This document shows positions 7,432 through 17,500 of a stretch of 40,355 nucleotides of DNA, piece after piece. The translations under genes were made by a program, and so were the position numbers. Origin of the DNA: Chlorobiota bacterium (GTDB lineage: Bacteria; Bacteroidota; Bacteroidia; Bacteroidales; B39-G9); NCBI GenBank assembly GCA_013152655.1, contig JAADFW010000036.1, positions 1 through 40,355 of the forward strand. The letters are read 5' to 3'. The notes under the pieces are model-generated. The model worked only from the letters and a program-made list of their open reading frames with translations. It did not search any database and was not told the DNA's origin. Each line of letters begins with the position of its first letter. Within the stretch, counting starts at the first letter, position 1.

Positions 7432-8703
7432 TTATTTAGCAGGTAAAATTTTTGTAACAACTTCACCAAAACCTATTCTTATTTTTTTATTCTTAGCGTA
7501 AGCTTTCATAATAATTGTATCATTATCATTAACAAATTTTCGTACTGAACCATCAGTTAACTGAATTGGTTTTGTTCCTTTCCATGCCAATTCAAGCATA
7601 GAACCATAAGATTCAGGTGTTGGCCCGCTAATTGTTCCGGATGCACATAAATCGCCAATATTTATATTACAGCCGTTAACAGTATGGTGAGCTAATTGTT
7701 GCGGCATGTTCCAATAGAGATATTTCATATTAGAAGCACTAATCTGTGATTCTTTTTCATCTTCAGGCTGTAAATAAACTTCAAGGTTTATGTCATAATT
7801 ATTATTTCCGTCAATTTGTAAATAGGGTAATATTTTAGGATTTTGTGCAGGACCTTCAGTTTTATATGGTTCTAATGCATCTAAAGTAACAATCCAGGGT
7901 GAAATAACTGAACCAAAATTTTTACCTAAAAACGGGCCAAGGGGTACATATTCCCATTTTTGAATATCTCTGGCAGACAAATCGTTGAAAATTACTAATC
8001 CGAAGATATAATCTTCAGCTTTCTGAATGTTTATTACTTCACCTAATTCAGTCTTTTTCCCGGTTATAAATGCCATTTCCAATTCAAAATCCAATGATTT
8101 TGTTTCGCCAAATTCAGGAAATACATTTTCTTCTACTTTGATTTGTCCTTTAGGCCTGTAAATATTTGTACCGGAAATAACAATAGAAGAACTTCTGCCA
8201 TGATATGCAACCGGTAAATGCCTCCAATTTGGCAAAACAGCATTATCCGGTTTTCTGAACATCATACCTACATTTTTTGCATGTTCGTAACTTGAGTAGA
8301 AATCGGTATAATCGCCAATTTTTACAGGCATAAGCATTTCAACTTTATTTATACGGTGTAATATGCTCTGTTTGGCTTTAATATTATCTCTCAATTCAGG
8401 ATTATCAATATTAAACAGTTCTGATAACCGATTGCGAACTTCTCTCCAAATGGGTTTTCCTAATGCAATAAAACCGTTGAGAAATTGTTTCGAGAAAACT
8501 GAAGTGTCAATATTAGTATGATTAAAATAACCAAAATCTGCAAGTGTTTGTAAATCAACTACTGTATTTCCAATGCGTGTTGCCGGCCTTGGAGTCAATT
8601 TTTTAGTTTTAAATATTCCAAAAGGTATATTTTGAACAGGAAAGTCGCTATCATCATCAACTTCTATCCAAGTTTTTAAATTTGGGTTATTTGCTTCTAT
8701 CAT
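7432..8703 (-). CDS. fahA: Fumarylacetoacetase
   Basis: Last enzyme of tyrosine degradation: hydrolyses fumarylacetoacetate to fumarate and acetoacetate in the cytoplasm. The N-terminal SH3-like domain contains IPFGIFKTKKLTPRPATRIG, and the catalytic C-terminal domain begins near YHGRSSSIVISG. Metal-binding acidic residues are visible in SLDFELEMAFITG and FNDLSARDIQKWEYVPLGPFLGKN is a family hallmark. Length (423) matches the family. It lies 31 bases downstream of hppD and 7 bases upstream of the flavin reductase, so it is part of the hmgA-hppD-fahA operon. The gene is intact. Confidence 0.97.
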   Translation of the reverse strand: MIEANNPNLKTWIEVDDDSDFPVQNIPFGIFKTKKLTPRPATRIGNTVVDLQTLADFGYFNHTNIDTSVFSKQFLNGFIALGKPIWREVRNRLSELFNIDNPELRDNIKAKQSILHRINKVEMLMPVKIGDYTDFYSSYEHAKNVGMMFRKPDNAVLPNWRHLPVAYHGRSSSIVISGTNIYRPKGQIKVEENVFPEFGETKSLDFELEMAFITGKKTELGEVINIQKAEDYIFGLVIFNDLSARDIQKWEYVPLGPFLGKNFGSVISPWIVTLDALEPYKTEGPAQNPKILPYLQIDGNNNYDINLEVYLQPEDEKESQISASNMKYLYWNMPQQLAHHTVNGCNINIGDLCASGTISGPTPESYGSMLELAWKGTKPIQLTDGSVRKFVNDNDTIIMKAYAKNKKIRIGFGEVVTKILPAK

Positions 8704-8734
8704 AATATTTTTTTTATAAAAAGCTTTGTTTAAT

Positions 8735-9826
8735 TTATAAAGTTCCTCTTTTTGCCTGTTCCAGTTCTATTGACTCAAACAGTGCTTTGAAATTACCTTT
8801 TCCGAAAGACTTTGCACCTTTTCGTTGTATTATTTCATAAAAAACTGTTGGCCTGTCTTCAACCGGTTTTGTAAATATTTGAAGTAAGTATCCGTCATCG
8901 TCTCTATCTATTAATATACGAAGTTTTTTTAACGTTTTTAATTCTTCATCAATTGGGCCTACTCTTTTTAAAACGGTATTATAATATTCATCGGGGATTG
9001 TTAAAAATTCAATGCCACGTTTTCTTAATTCACTAACAGTTTCAATTATATTATCAGTTGCTAAAGCAGCATGTTGCATACCCGCACCGTTATGAAAATT
9101 TATATATTCTTCAATTTGAGATTTCTTCTTTCCTTTTGCTGGCTCATTAATTGGGAATTTTATTCTGCCATTGCTATTTGACATTACTTTCGACATAAGT
9201 GCTGTGTATTCAGTTGAAATATCTTTATCGTCAAATGAAATTAATTGGGTAAAACCCATTACATCATGATAAAAATTTGCCCATTTGTCCATTTCGTTCC
9301 ATCCAACATTTCCAACCATATGGTCTATATATTTTAAGCCTACATCTTTAGTTTTATATTCTGTTTCCCATTTAATAAATCCTGGAATAAAAGGGCCATT
9401 ATAATTTTTTCTGTCAATAAATAAATGTACTGTATCGCCATAAGTGTGGATGCCTGATTGGATAATTTCTCCATATTCATCAGTCAATATTTCTGGGTTT
9501 TTATATGGCATAGCTCCACGGCTTATTGTTTCGTCAAAAGCTTTTTTTGCATCGTCAACCATTAACGCAATTACCTTTGCACTATCGCCATGTCGTTTAA
9601 CATGCTCGGCAATTTCTGAATTTTCAATTAATGAAGCCGTGAAAACAAATCTTATTTTATCTTGTTGCAAGACATATGAAACACGGTCGGTTAGCCCGGT
9701 TTCTAATCCGGCAAATGCCAATGGCTGAAAACCGAAAGCAGTTTGATAAAAATAGGCTGCCTGCTTTGCATTTCCAACATAAAATTCAACGTAATCGGTT
9801 CCGTTTAAAGGTAAAAAGTCTTGCAT
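8735..9826 (-). CDS. hppD: 4-Hydroxyphenylpyruvate dioxygenase
   Basis: Fe(II) enzyme that converts 4-hydroxyphenylpyruvate to homogentisate with O2. It has two vicinal-oxygen-chelate halves. The three expected iron ligands are visible: H169 in KYIDHMVGNVG, H252 in GAGMQHAALATD and E331 in PTVFYEIIQR. The C-terminal segment KGAKSFGKGNFKALFESIE is characteristic of HPPD and separates it from hydroxymandelate synthase. Length (363) is typical. It is flanked by hmgA upstream (59-base gap) and fahA downstream. No tyrosine aminotransferase gene, needed to make its substrate, is present in the window. Confidence 0.97.
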   Translation of the reverse strand: MQDFLPLNGTDYVEFYVGNAKQAAYFYQTAFGFQPLAFAGLETGLTDRVSYVLQQDKIRFVFTASLIENSEIAEHVKRHGDSAKVIALMVDDAKKAFDETISRGAMPYKNPEILTDEYGEIIQSGIHTYGDTVHLFIDRKNYNGPFIPGFIKWETEYKTKDVGLKYIDHMVGNVGWNEMDKWANFYHDVMGFTQLISFDDKDISTEYTALMSKVMSNSNGRIKFPINEPAKGKKKSQIEEYINFHNGAGMQHAALATDNIIETVSELRKRGIEFLTIPDEYYNTVLKRVGPIDEELKTLKKLRILIDRDDDGYLLQIFTKPVEDRPTVFYEIIQRKGAKSFGKGNFKALFESIELEQAKRGTL

Positions 9827-9885
9827 TTTTTATTAATTATTTTTTTACTTATGCTTTTGATTTACAGTTATTTTTAATATTAAAT

Positions 9886-11043
9886 CTACTCAATCCATGA
9901 GCGGAAATAGTTTTTATCTTCAACTTTAAGTGCTTCGCTGGTAATTTTTAACGGATTAAAAGTATCAATCATTACAGCTAATTCATTGGTTTTTTTAGCA
10001 CCAATACTTTTTTCAACAGCTCCCGGATGCGGGCCATGCGGTATTCCAATAGGGTGCAAAGTAAATTGTCCTTCAGTTACATTTTTTCTGCTCATAAATT
10101 CACCATCAACATAATATAAAACTTCATCAGAATCAACATTGCTATGGTTATACGGAGCAGGAACAGCTTTTGGGTGATAATCGTATAATCGAGGAACAAA
10201 GGCACATATTACAAAATTATTTGCTTCAAAAGTTTGATGAACAGGAGGCGGTTGATGTAGCCTGCCTGTTATAGGCTCAAAATCATGTATTGAAAAAGCA
10301 AATGGATAGAGATATCCGTCCCATCCAACAACATCAAACGGATGTGTTGCATAATGATAAGGATAAATTAAATCTTGTTTTTTGGTTAGAATTAAGAAAT
10401 CGCCTTCTTTCTCAATTGTTTCAAGCTCAACCGGTTTACGTATGTCACGCTCATAAAATGGAGCATGCTCAAGCAATTGCCCGTTTTTATTTAGATATTT
10501 TTTTGGGAATTGAATTGTACTAAACGATTCAATAATTAGAAGCTTATTATCTTCTGAGTTAAAAATTAGCTGATAAATAGTTCCTTTTGGAATGATAAGA
10601 TGATCACCATATTCAAAATATATTTTTCCGAACATGGTTTTTAGAACTCCACTTCCTTTGTGTACAAATATTAATTCATCGGCATCTGAATTGCGAAAAA
10701 AATAGTTTTCCATCGATTTTTTAGGTGATGCCATTGTAATGTACACATCTTCATTTATCAATAGTGGTTTTCTACTTTTTACATAATCTTCTTCAGAATT
10801 AACTTTAAAACCCTGAAAACTTCTGTGTTGCATATTTTTGTTAAGCACAATTTCGGGTACAACGGAATAAGCCTTATCAATTTTCAACACATTAGTAGGA
10901 GGGTAGCAATGATAAGTTAGGGAATAGACAGAAGAAAAACCTTCGGTAGAAATTAATTGCTCTGCATAAAGATTTCCATCTGGTTTATTAAATACAACAT
11001 GTCTTTTGCGTGGAATTTTACCTGATGAATGATAATGTGGCAT
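9886..11043 (-). CDS. hmgA: Homogentisate 1,2-dioxygenase
   Basis: Opens the ring of homogentisate to maleylacetoacetate using O2 and Fe(II). The cupin fold is seen in SDADELIFVHKGSGVL and FEYGDHLIIPKGTIYQL. The iron-site region is in the C-terminal half: PYNHSNVDSDEVLYYVDGEF supplies a His and a Glu, and LHPIGIPHGPHPGAVE a further His. At 385 residues it belongs to the shorter bacterial form rather than the roughly 440-residue eukaryotic form. It appears to be the first gene of the catabolic operon: a 274-base AT-rich gap separates it from the lyase-like gene upstream, leaving room for a promoter. Confidence 0.95.
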   Translation of the reverse strand: MPHYHSSGKIPRKRHVVFNKPDGNLYAEQLISTEGFSSVYSLTYHCYPPTNVLKIDKAYSVVPEIVLNKNMQHRSFQGFKVNSEEDYVKSRKPLLINEDVYITMASPKKSMENYFFRNSDADELIFVHKGSGVLKTMFGKIYFEYGDHLIIPKGTIYQLIFNSEDNKLLIIESFSTIQFPKKYLNKNGQLLEHAPFYERDIRKPVELETIEKEGDFLILTKKQDLIYPYHYATHPFDVVGWDGYLYPFAFSIHDFEPITGRLHQPPPVHQTFEANNFVICAFVPRLYDYHPKAVPAPYNHSNVDSDEVLYYVDGEFMSRKNVTEGQFTLHPIGIPHGPHPGAVEKSIGAKKTNELAVMIDTFNPLKITSEALKVEDKNYFRSWIE

Positions 11044-11317
11044 TTATAATTAGTATTTTAATTAAGAATATTTAATTAGAATTTAGTTTTACAATTTGGA
11101 CTAAATTAAAATAATTTTTAAAACTATCCGTAAATAGTTCTATATTTTTTAAAAATACGTCTTATATTTTACTATCTAATAACCAAAGCAGGCGATTAAT
11201 AAAATATTAACTAAATAAGTTAATAGAATAAAAAAAGCTATTCTGTGAAATATAGTATTTGGAATGATTTTAAGGAAGCATTATTCTAACAGAGAATAAA
11301 TATATCAGGGAAACGCT

Positions 11318-12328
11318 CTATTTTTCTCCTTTTAAAAATTTAGGTATCCTTCCATTTTTAATTGATTCTGAGCGCAACCTGCGGCCAACAATTTTTTCAA
11401 CTATTTTACCTGTTTCAAGTATTTTATCAATGTCAACTCCGGTTTCAATACCCATTTCGTCAAACATAACTAACATATCTTCAGTTGATATTAAGCCTGT
11501 TATGCCAGGATCTTTATAGTAATAAGAACCTGTACCGGCAACCGGAATACCATTCACAAAATTAGCAGGCTGGCCTCCAATACCACCAAGGGTTGATTCA
11601 TAATTAGTAATTCCTGCTTGTAAAGCAGCTAATACATTAGCTAAACCCCAACCACGTGTAGTATGAAAATGAGCGATATGTTTTGATGTATCAGGAATGG
11701 CATCTAATACCCTGGAGAAATAATTATAAACTCTGTCAGGTGAAGCAGAACCATCATGATCAGCATGTTCAACATCAACTGCTCCTATATCTAACCATCG
11801 TTTTGTAAATTCAAGTGCTTTGTTAATTTCGGTTGGCCCTTCAATAGGGCATCCCCAAATTGTACTAACAGTTCCATTAACTTTAATCCCAACGTCATTT
11901 GCCTTTTTTATATATTTCTCACTCATTTTCCAGTATTCCTCTAAAGATAAACCGGAGTTTTTTTTATGATGCGACTCGCTGGTTGAAACCATTAATAATA
12001 TTCTGTCGGGGCCATATCCTTCTTTCCGCGCTTCAATTGTACGTTCAATTGCTCTTTCTCTAATTGTTACAGCAGTAATTTCAACTTCATCAATAAGCGA
12101 ATTAACCTTTTTACTATTTTTTAATCTCTTCATTAATTCATCAGCATCATTAAATTGAGGCATTCCCTTTGGGTTTCCAAAATTTGTAACTTCAATATTT
12201 TTATAACCGGATAGAATTAATTGCTCAGCCACCCATAATTTGGCTTCGGTAGGTATAATGCTCTCTTCGTGCTGAAAACCGTCACGGACAGTAATGTCGC
12301 TTACTTTTACTTTTTTTGGATATTTCAT
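11318..12328 (-). CDS. HMG-CoA lyase-like DRE-TIM metallolyase, substrate uncertain
   Basis: TIM-barrel lyase/aldolase of the pyruvate carboxyltransferase superfamily. The N-terminal signature is SDITVRDGFQ (residues 10-19, RD at 15-16) and the metal-binding HxH is HFHTTRGWG (220-222). The closest remembered family is HMG-CoA lyase, which makes acetoacetate and acetyl-CoA in leucine and ketone metabolism. However, the catalytic-loop signature GxGGCP reads GGIGGQP here, with Q253 in place of the Cys, and the segment that follows (ANFVNGIPVAGTGSYYYKD) is longer than in HMG-CoA lyase. This argues for a different acyl-CoA or hydroxy-acid substrate. It lies upstream of the tyrosine genes on the same strand, but the 274-base gap makes co-transcription uncertain. 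Confidence 0.75.
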   Translation of the reverse strand: MKYPKKVKVSDITVRDGFQHEESIIPTEAKLWVAEQLILSGYKNIEVTNFGNPKGMPQFNDADELMKRLKNSKKVNSLIDEVEITAVTIRERAIERTIEARKEGYGPDRILLMVSTSESHHKKNSGLSLEEYWKMSEKYIKKANDVGIKVNGTVSTIWGCPIEGPTEINKALEFTKRWLDIGAVDVEHADHDGSASPDRVYNYFSRVLDAIPDTSKHIAHFHTTRGWGLANVLAALQAGITNYESTLGGIGGQPANFVNGIPVAGTGSYYYKDPGITGLISTEDMLVMFDEMGIETGVDIDKILETGKIVEKIVGRRLRSESIKNGRIPKFLKGEK

Positions 12329-12468
12329 ATTTTTTAGTAATTGCGTTTAAGCAAAAATAAGAAAAATATAAAAAGAGATACTCTATTTTAATATATTCAA
12401 GTGTTATGAATTAAATAACAACCTATTAAAGTAGTATTTACGCTTTTCATGTTTTGAACAATAGGCTT

Positions 12469-13560
12469 TTATGATGGCTGCCCCAATTTTTTTAACATTT
12501 TAGCATGGTTTATTATAGCTGATAGAAAAGTTGGTTGAACATTGTATGGAATATTAAATTCACTTGCTGTTTTTTTGACAATTGTTGCCAGCTTTTTATA
12601 ATGTATATGGCAAATATTAGGGAAAAGATGATGTTCAATTTGAAAATTTAACCCACCAACATACCACGAAAGTATTTTCGACTTAGGAGCAAAATCAGTT
12701 GTTGTAAGTAATTGATGTACAGCCCAGCTATTTTCCATATCTCCATTTTCATTGGGCATAGGGTATTTAGAAGTAGGCATTACATGTGCAGGCTGAAAAA
12801 CAATTCCTAATATAAAACCTGTTACAAAATGCATTGCAATAAAAAATATAATAGTTAACCACCAGGCTACAGGTGAAAAAATCATTGGAATAAACAATGC
12901 AACAATATAATATGTAATTTTTAGAAATATCATTTCTGTATAAATTCTTTTAAAAGATTTCTTGCGCGTATCTAATAATCCTTCCTTATTATACCTGCTA
13001 ATTTGTTTAAGCTCTTTGGTAGTAATCCATAAAATTGTCATTAAACCATAAAAAAACCAGGCATATAAGTGTTGAAACCTATGTGCTTTATAATGTTTTT
13101 CGAGAGGAGAAAAGCGAAGAACTTTCCCGGGTGCAATATCTTCGTCTAAACCGGTAACATTAGTGTAGGAATGATGTAAAACATTATGTTGAATTTTCCA
13201 AATACCTGCGTATCCACCGGCTAAATTTAGTAAATAACCCAAATAATTATTAACCTTTCTGTTTTTAGAATATGCACCATGGTTAGCATCATGCATTATT
13301 GACATTCCAATACCTGCTGTTCCTATTCCCATTACTAACCATAATATTAAATTTATGAATGTAAGTTGAAAAAAACCTGTAGCAACCAGAAAATAGGGAA
13401 TAATATATATTGAGAGAATCATAACTGTTTTAAAAACCATTGCACCATTTGCATGTTTGGTGATTTTGTTTTCATTAAAATACTCTTTAACTCTTTGCTT
13501 TAATGTTTTCAGAAAATCTTTGTTTTTGTCTTTAGAAAATCTAACGTCTTTTGTGTTCAT
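12469..13560 (-). CDS. Acyl-CoA/lipid desaturase (membrane di-iron, front-end type)
   Basis: Integral-membrane di-iron desaturase that introduces a double bond into fatty acyl chains. All three histidine boxes are present: HDANH (H90, H94), HNVLHH (H125, H129, H130) and QIEHH (Q307, H310, H311). The Q in the third box is typical of front-end (delta-5/delta-6, linoleoyl-CoA-type) desaturases. Several hydrophobic segments lie around residues 42-90 and 205-260. There is no N-terminal cytochrome b5 domain, so it must use a separate ferredoxin or cytochrome. Length (363) is normal for the bacterial group. It is preceded by a 350-base intergenic region and is probably transcribed alone. Confidence 0.9.
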   Translation of the reverse strand: MNTKDVRFSKDKNKDFLKTLKQRVKEYFNENKITKHANGAMVFKTVMILSIYIIPYFLVATGFFQLTFINLILWLVMGIGTAGIGMSIMHDANHGAYSKNRKVNNYLGYLLNLAGGYAGIWKIQHNVLHHSYTNVTGLDEDIAPGKVLRFSPLEKHYKAHRFQHLYAWFFYGLMTILWITTKELKQISRYNKEGLLDTRKKSFKRIYTEMIFLKITYYIVALFIPMIFSPVAWWLTIIFFIAMHFVTGFILGIVFQPAHVMPTSKYPMPNENGDMENSWAVHQLLTTTDFAPKSKILSWYVGGLNFQIEHHLFPNICHIHYKKLATIVKKTASEFNIPYNVQPTFLSAIINHAKMLKKLGQPS

Positions 13561-13910
13561 GTTTGTTTGTAATTTATTATGTCAATATTTTTTTTGTCTA
13601 TGAAAACAGACAAAAAGGTGAAATTTAAAATTGGAAAATTGATATTTTATGGGGAAATCCAGAATTTATTTTTTTGTTTCAAAAGTAGATAAATAAATCA
13701 TTTAAACTAAATTTGAGAAAAATAGTGAGTTTAATTATTAGTGTTTTTGTAATATATAAACATATTCAATTATTGTAATAATTTGAATTATAATATATTA
13801 CGTGGCTTGATTATATTTTTTTAGCAAAAATTAAATAATTGTTAATCTTAAATAAACTATACCTAATTAGTTTAAATAAAATAGTTTTAGCCAAATATTC
13901 ACAGATTATT
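13561..13910. other. Intergenic region upstream of the desaturase gene
   Basis: 350 bases, very AT-rich, with no convincing ORF, RNA gene or long hairpin. On the minus strand TACTTTTG (13680-13687 reversed) fits the Bacteroidota -7 consensus TAnnTTTG, but I see no TTTG at the right distance upstream, so it is only a weak promoter candidate for the desaturase. Confidence 0.4.
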
Positions 13911-14435
13911 TCAAACAATTTTGTATTTATCTATAGCTTTAATTTCTAATATTTTACCAAAATACATTCGGTGATAATCTTTGATAGGATACTTTTTTTC
14001 AATATTTGGATTTAAAAAATTAGCAGGCTTAAAATCATCCCAATAAATTTTCTCACATTCAATAATAAGCTCAGCTTCTTTAAATGCAGGTGCTTCAATT
14101 TTATTTGATTCAATAGGGGTTAATCCCGATTCTGCAATTTTGTCACCATCGCGGCCTGATTTTGTTCCCAGTAAATTCAATTCAGGTTTATATTTTTTAT
14201 CAAAAGCACTGAGTGTAAATGTATCGTATTTATTAATAAATTCGTACGTATATCGAGTTGGCCTTACAACAACAACAGCAACCGGCATACTCCACATATT
14301 TCCGAAAAAGCCCCAGGCAACTGTCATAGTATTATATTCTTTAGTATTAAAATTACCACTTGTTAGAAGAAACCAATCATTTAGCCAGATATCGGTTGGT
14401 TTTGCAATAAACCGGTTAATAGGAATTGTATTCAT
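13911..14435 (-). CDS. Flavin reductase family protein (second copy type)
   Basis: A 174-residue FMN-binding split-barrel protein of the flavin reductase/DIM6 group. Family features are the early WFLLTSG and YNTMTVAWGFFGNMW stretches, then VVVVRPTRYTYEFI and FTLSAFDKKYKPELNLLGTKSGRDGDK. This arrangement is common in small anaerobe and Bacteroidota proteins annotated as flavin reductases. It differs from the fahA-linked protein, so the two are not recent duplicates. It is divergently placed against the ELWxxDGT gene with a 71-base gap, so the two may share a promoter region. Substrate unknown. Confidence 0.85.
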   Translation of the reverse strand: MNTIPINRFIAKPTDIWLNDWFLLTSGNFNTKEYNTMTVAWGFFGNMWSMPVAVVVVRPTRYTYEFINKYDTFTLSAFDKKYKPELNLLGTKSGRDGDKIAESGLTPIESNKIEAPAFKEAELIIECEKIYWDDFKPANFLNPNIEKKYPIKDYHRMYFGKILEIKAIDKYKIV

Positions 14436-14506
14436 AAAAAATAGATTTAGTGATTAAAATATTGTAAAAAATAACTAAATTTACATAAATAGCAGGCAGT
14501 AAAAGT

Positions 14507-17500
14507 ATGAAAATAAAACTTATTAAAGTACTATTTGTAAGTATCTTGACTTTATATAGTTGTTTTCTAAATTCACAAACAACTTATATGTTGAAAGACT
14601 TTTCTCAAACTACAGAATCTTCTAATCCTGCCTATTTTATAACAAATAATAACCTGACATATTTTATTGCTGATGATGGAATTCATGGAACCGAACTATG
14701 GAAAACAAAAGGAACAGTAGAAACAACTGAATTGGTTTATGATATTTATGAAGGCAATGAAAGTGGAATTAATAATGATAAAGGACAGAAAGTATTTATT
14801 GACAGTATATTATATTTTGTAGGTGATGATTTATATCAGGGTAAAGAAATATGGAGAACAGACGGTACAAATGAAGGAACTTATAGAGTGAAATGGTCAC
14901 TTAGCTCAATTATAAACCTTCAGGCATTTAAATCGGAATTATTATATATTTCAGGCCATAAGTTGTGGTTAAGCACTAACAATGTTACTGAATTTAATGC
15001 GATTGATAACAATATTACTACATATGGAAGTATTCCCGCAATGCATTTACTTGTTGTTGGAGATACTTTGTATTTTGTAGGATGGGATGAAACTCATGGA
15101 TATGAACTCTGGTTAAGTGACGGAACTCCGGAAAGTACAAAACTTGTAAAGGATATAAATACCGGCTCTGAAAGTTCTTTTGAAAATGGGCCAATAAGTC
15201 CGCCTTTTGTTGCATTAAACAACATACTATATTTTGTATGCAAAACACAGGAATATGGCAGAGAAATATGGAGAAGCGATGGAACAGAAGAAGGGACTTA
15301 TATTTTAAAAGATATAAATCCGGGAACCAAGAATGGTTTTGAAATGTATAATGTTGCTGATTATTATAAATCTTTTTACTTATACAATAAAAAAATATAT
15401 TTTGCCGCTAATGATGGGCAACATGGAGGTGAATTATGGGTAACGGATGGAACAGAAGCGGGAACTTATATGGTTAAGGATATTAGTCAAAATGGAAGTA
15501 GTAATCCATATAATTTTATTGGATTTAATAATGAGCTTTTTTTTAAAATTAATTACGGAACCAATTTATGGAAAACCGACGGTACTTCTGCAAATACAAA
15601 ACTTATAATTCAAGGGAATTATTTTAAGGATTTTAGCATTATAAGAGCCACGTCAAATAATTTATATTTTACAAAAAAGTATGATAATAGCGAACTATGG
15701 AGAATGGATAAAGATTATGACTGTTACAAAATTGGAAACTTTAATTATATTAAAACATTTCAACCTACCGATAATTCTCTGTATTTTTCTTTTAACGACT
15801 CAATTATTGGTTATGAACTTTGGAATATAAATGATTCAACTAATGATTATCATTTAGTTGATGATATTAATAAAAATGGTAATTCACATCTTGGCGAATT
15901 AACTGTACTAAATAATTCTCTTTTTTTTACGAGTAAAAATAATTTGCACGAAACAAAATTATGGGTTAGTAATGGAATGGATAAATATACTAAATCAATA
16001 ATGAGCACTGAATACATTTCTGATTTTCCAAAAAATTTGATTATATATAAGAATATGGTCTTTTTTACAGATAATAATTCTTCAATATACCATGGTTTAT
16101 TTAAAACAAACGGGACTAAAGAAAGTACAAAAATTGTTAAAGAGTTTGATAATCAAATTAAATCATTAGAAATATACGACGATTATTTATATATTGAAAA
16201 CAATACAGGCATTTGGAGAAGTGATGGTACTGAAAAAAATACTTCTTTAATACCAATGACAAATAGTTTTACCCATAATAGTTTCTTTGTTTATAAAAAT
16301 GGTTTGTTTCTTACTTATTATTCCACTTTATATTATTTAGATACGTTGAATAACAATTTATCCGAAGCATTGTACTCATTTGATAGTTTTGATTTTAATC
16401 CTTTTATTTTTAATGGAAAATTCTTCTTTTATGCAGAAAAAATAAATATGAACACTTTTCCTGAAACTTATTATAATGGATTTTGGGTTTCAGACGGTAC
16501 AAAAGAAGGTACATATTTGTCTTTATCGTTTAAGGCTCTTGATGATTTTATAATATATAAAGATCATCTAATTATTTCAGGAATGATTGAAGATGAAAAT
16601 TTTGGTTTGTTTAAATCGGATGGAACAAGTAAAGGAACATTAAAAATTGAAGATTTAAGCTTTAATAGATTGATAAATCAACTTACAATCTTTAATGATA
16701 CTTTATATTATACAAAATCTGATTTATATTTTTCAAATGTAGAATTGTATAAAACGAATACTGTTATAAACAATTCAATACTGGTTAAAGATATATTTAT
16801 TAATGGAAATGATGAGATTTCTAATTTATTTGCTACCGACAGCCTTTTATTTTTTAGTGCAAATGATGGAGTTCATGGTATTGAACCCTGGCAGACTAAA
16901 GGAACAGAAAACTCAACAATAATGATTTCTGATATTAATAAATCAGGTTCGTCAAATCCTTCCAATTATACATTAATGAATAATAATTTATACTATATTG
17001 CTAACGATGGAGTACATGGAAGAGAATTATGGGCAACTATTTATCAGCCAATATTTAAGCTTCAAGCAGATAGTAAAATAATTTTTGGAGAAGTAAGCAA
17101 TAATCAACCAATTTTACAATTGAACTATATTATCATACCCGATACGGGAACTATTGCCTTTAAAATACTATCAGGAAACTTTGAAAAAGCTTTTAAAATA
17201 GATAATGAAAGAGTTATAAGAGTTTCAAATGAACAATATTTGAATCAATTCGAATTTAATAGGTATAATCTTACTATTGAAATGAATAATGGAACAAAAA
17301 CCGATACGGCAACTTTTATCATTCAAACATCACTTTACAATTTTTATAATGATAATTATCCAGAAAAGGTTTTAACTGAATATACAGATGATGAAATAAT
17401 GGTTTATCCTAACCCATGTTTTAAATCATTTAGTATTATATCTGAGATAATGCTAATATATAAGATTGAGATAATTTCTCTAAAGGGAGATGTTGTATAT

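Noticed and set aside
9676-9900. Plus-strand ORF across the hppD start and the hmgA-hppD gap
   Set aside because: Mostly antisense to hppD and no recognisable product.
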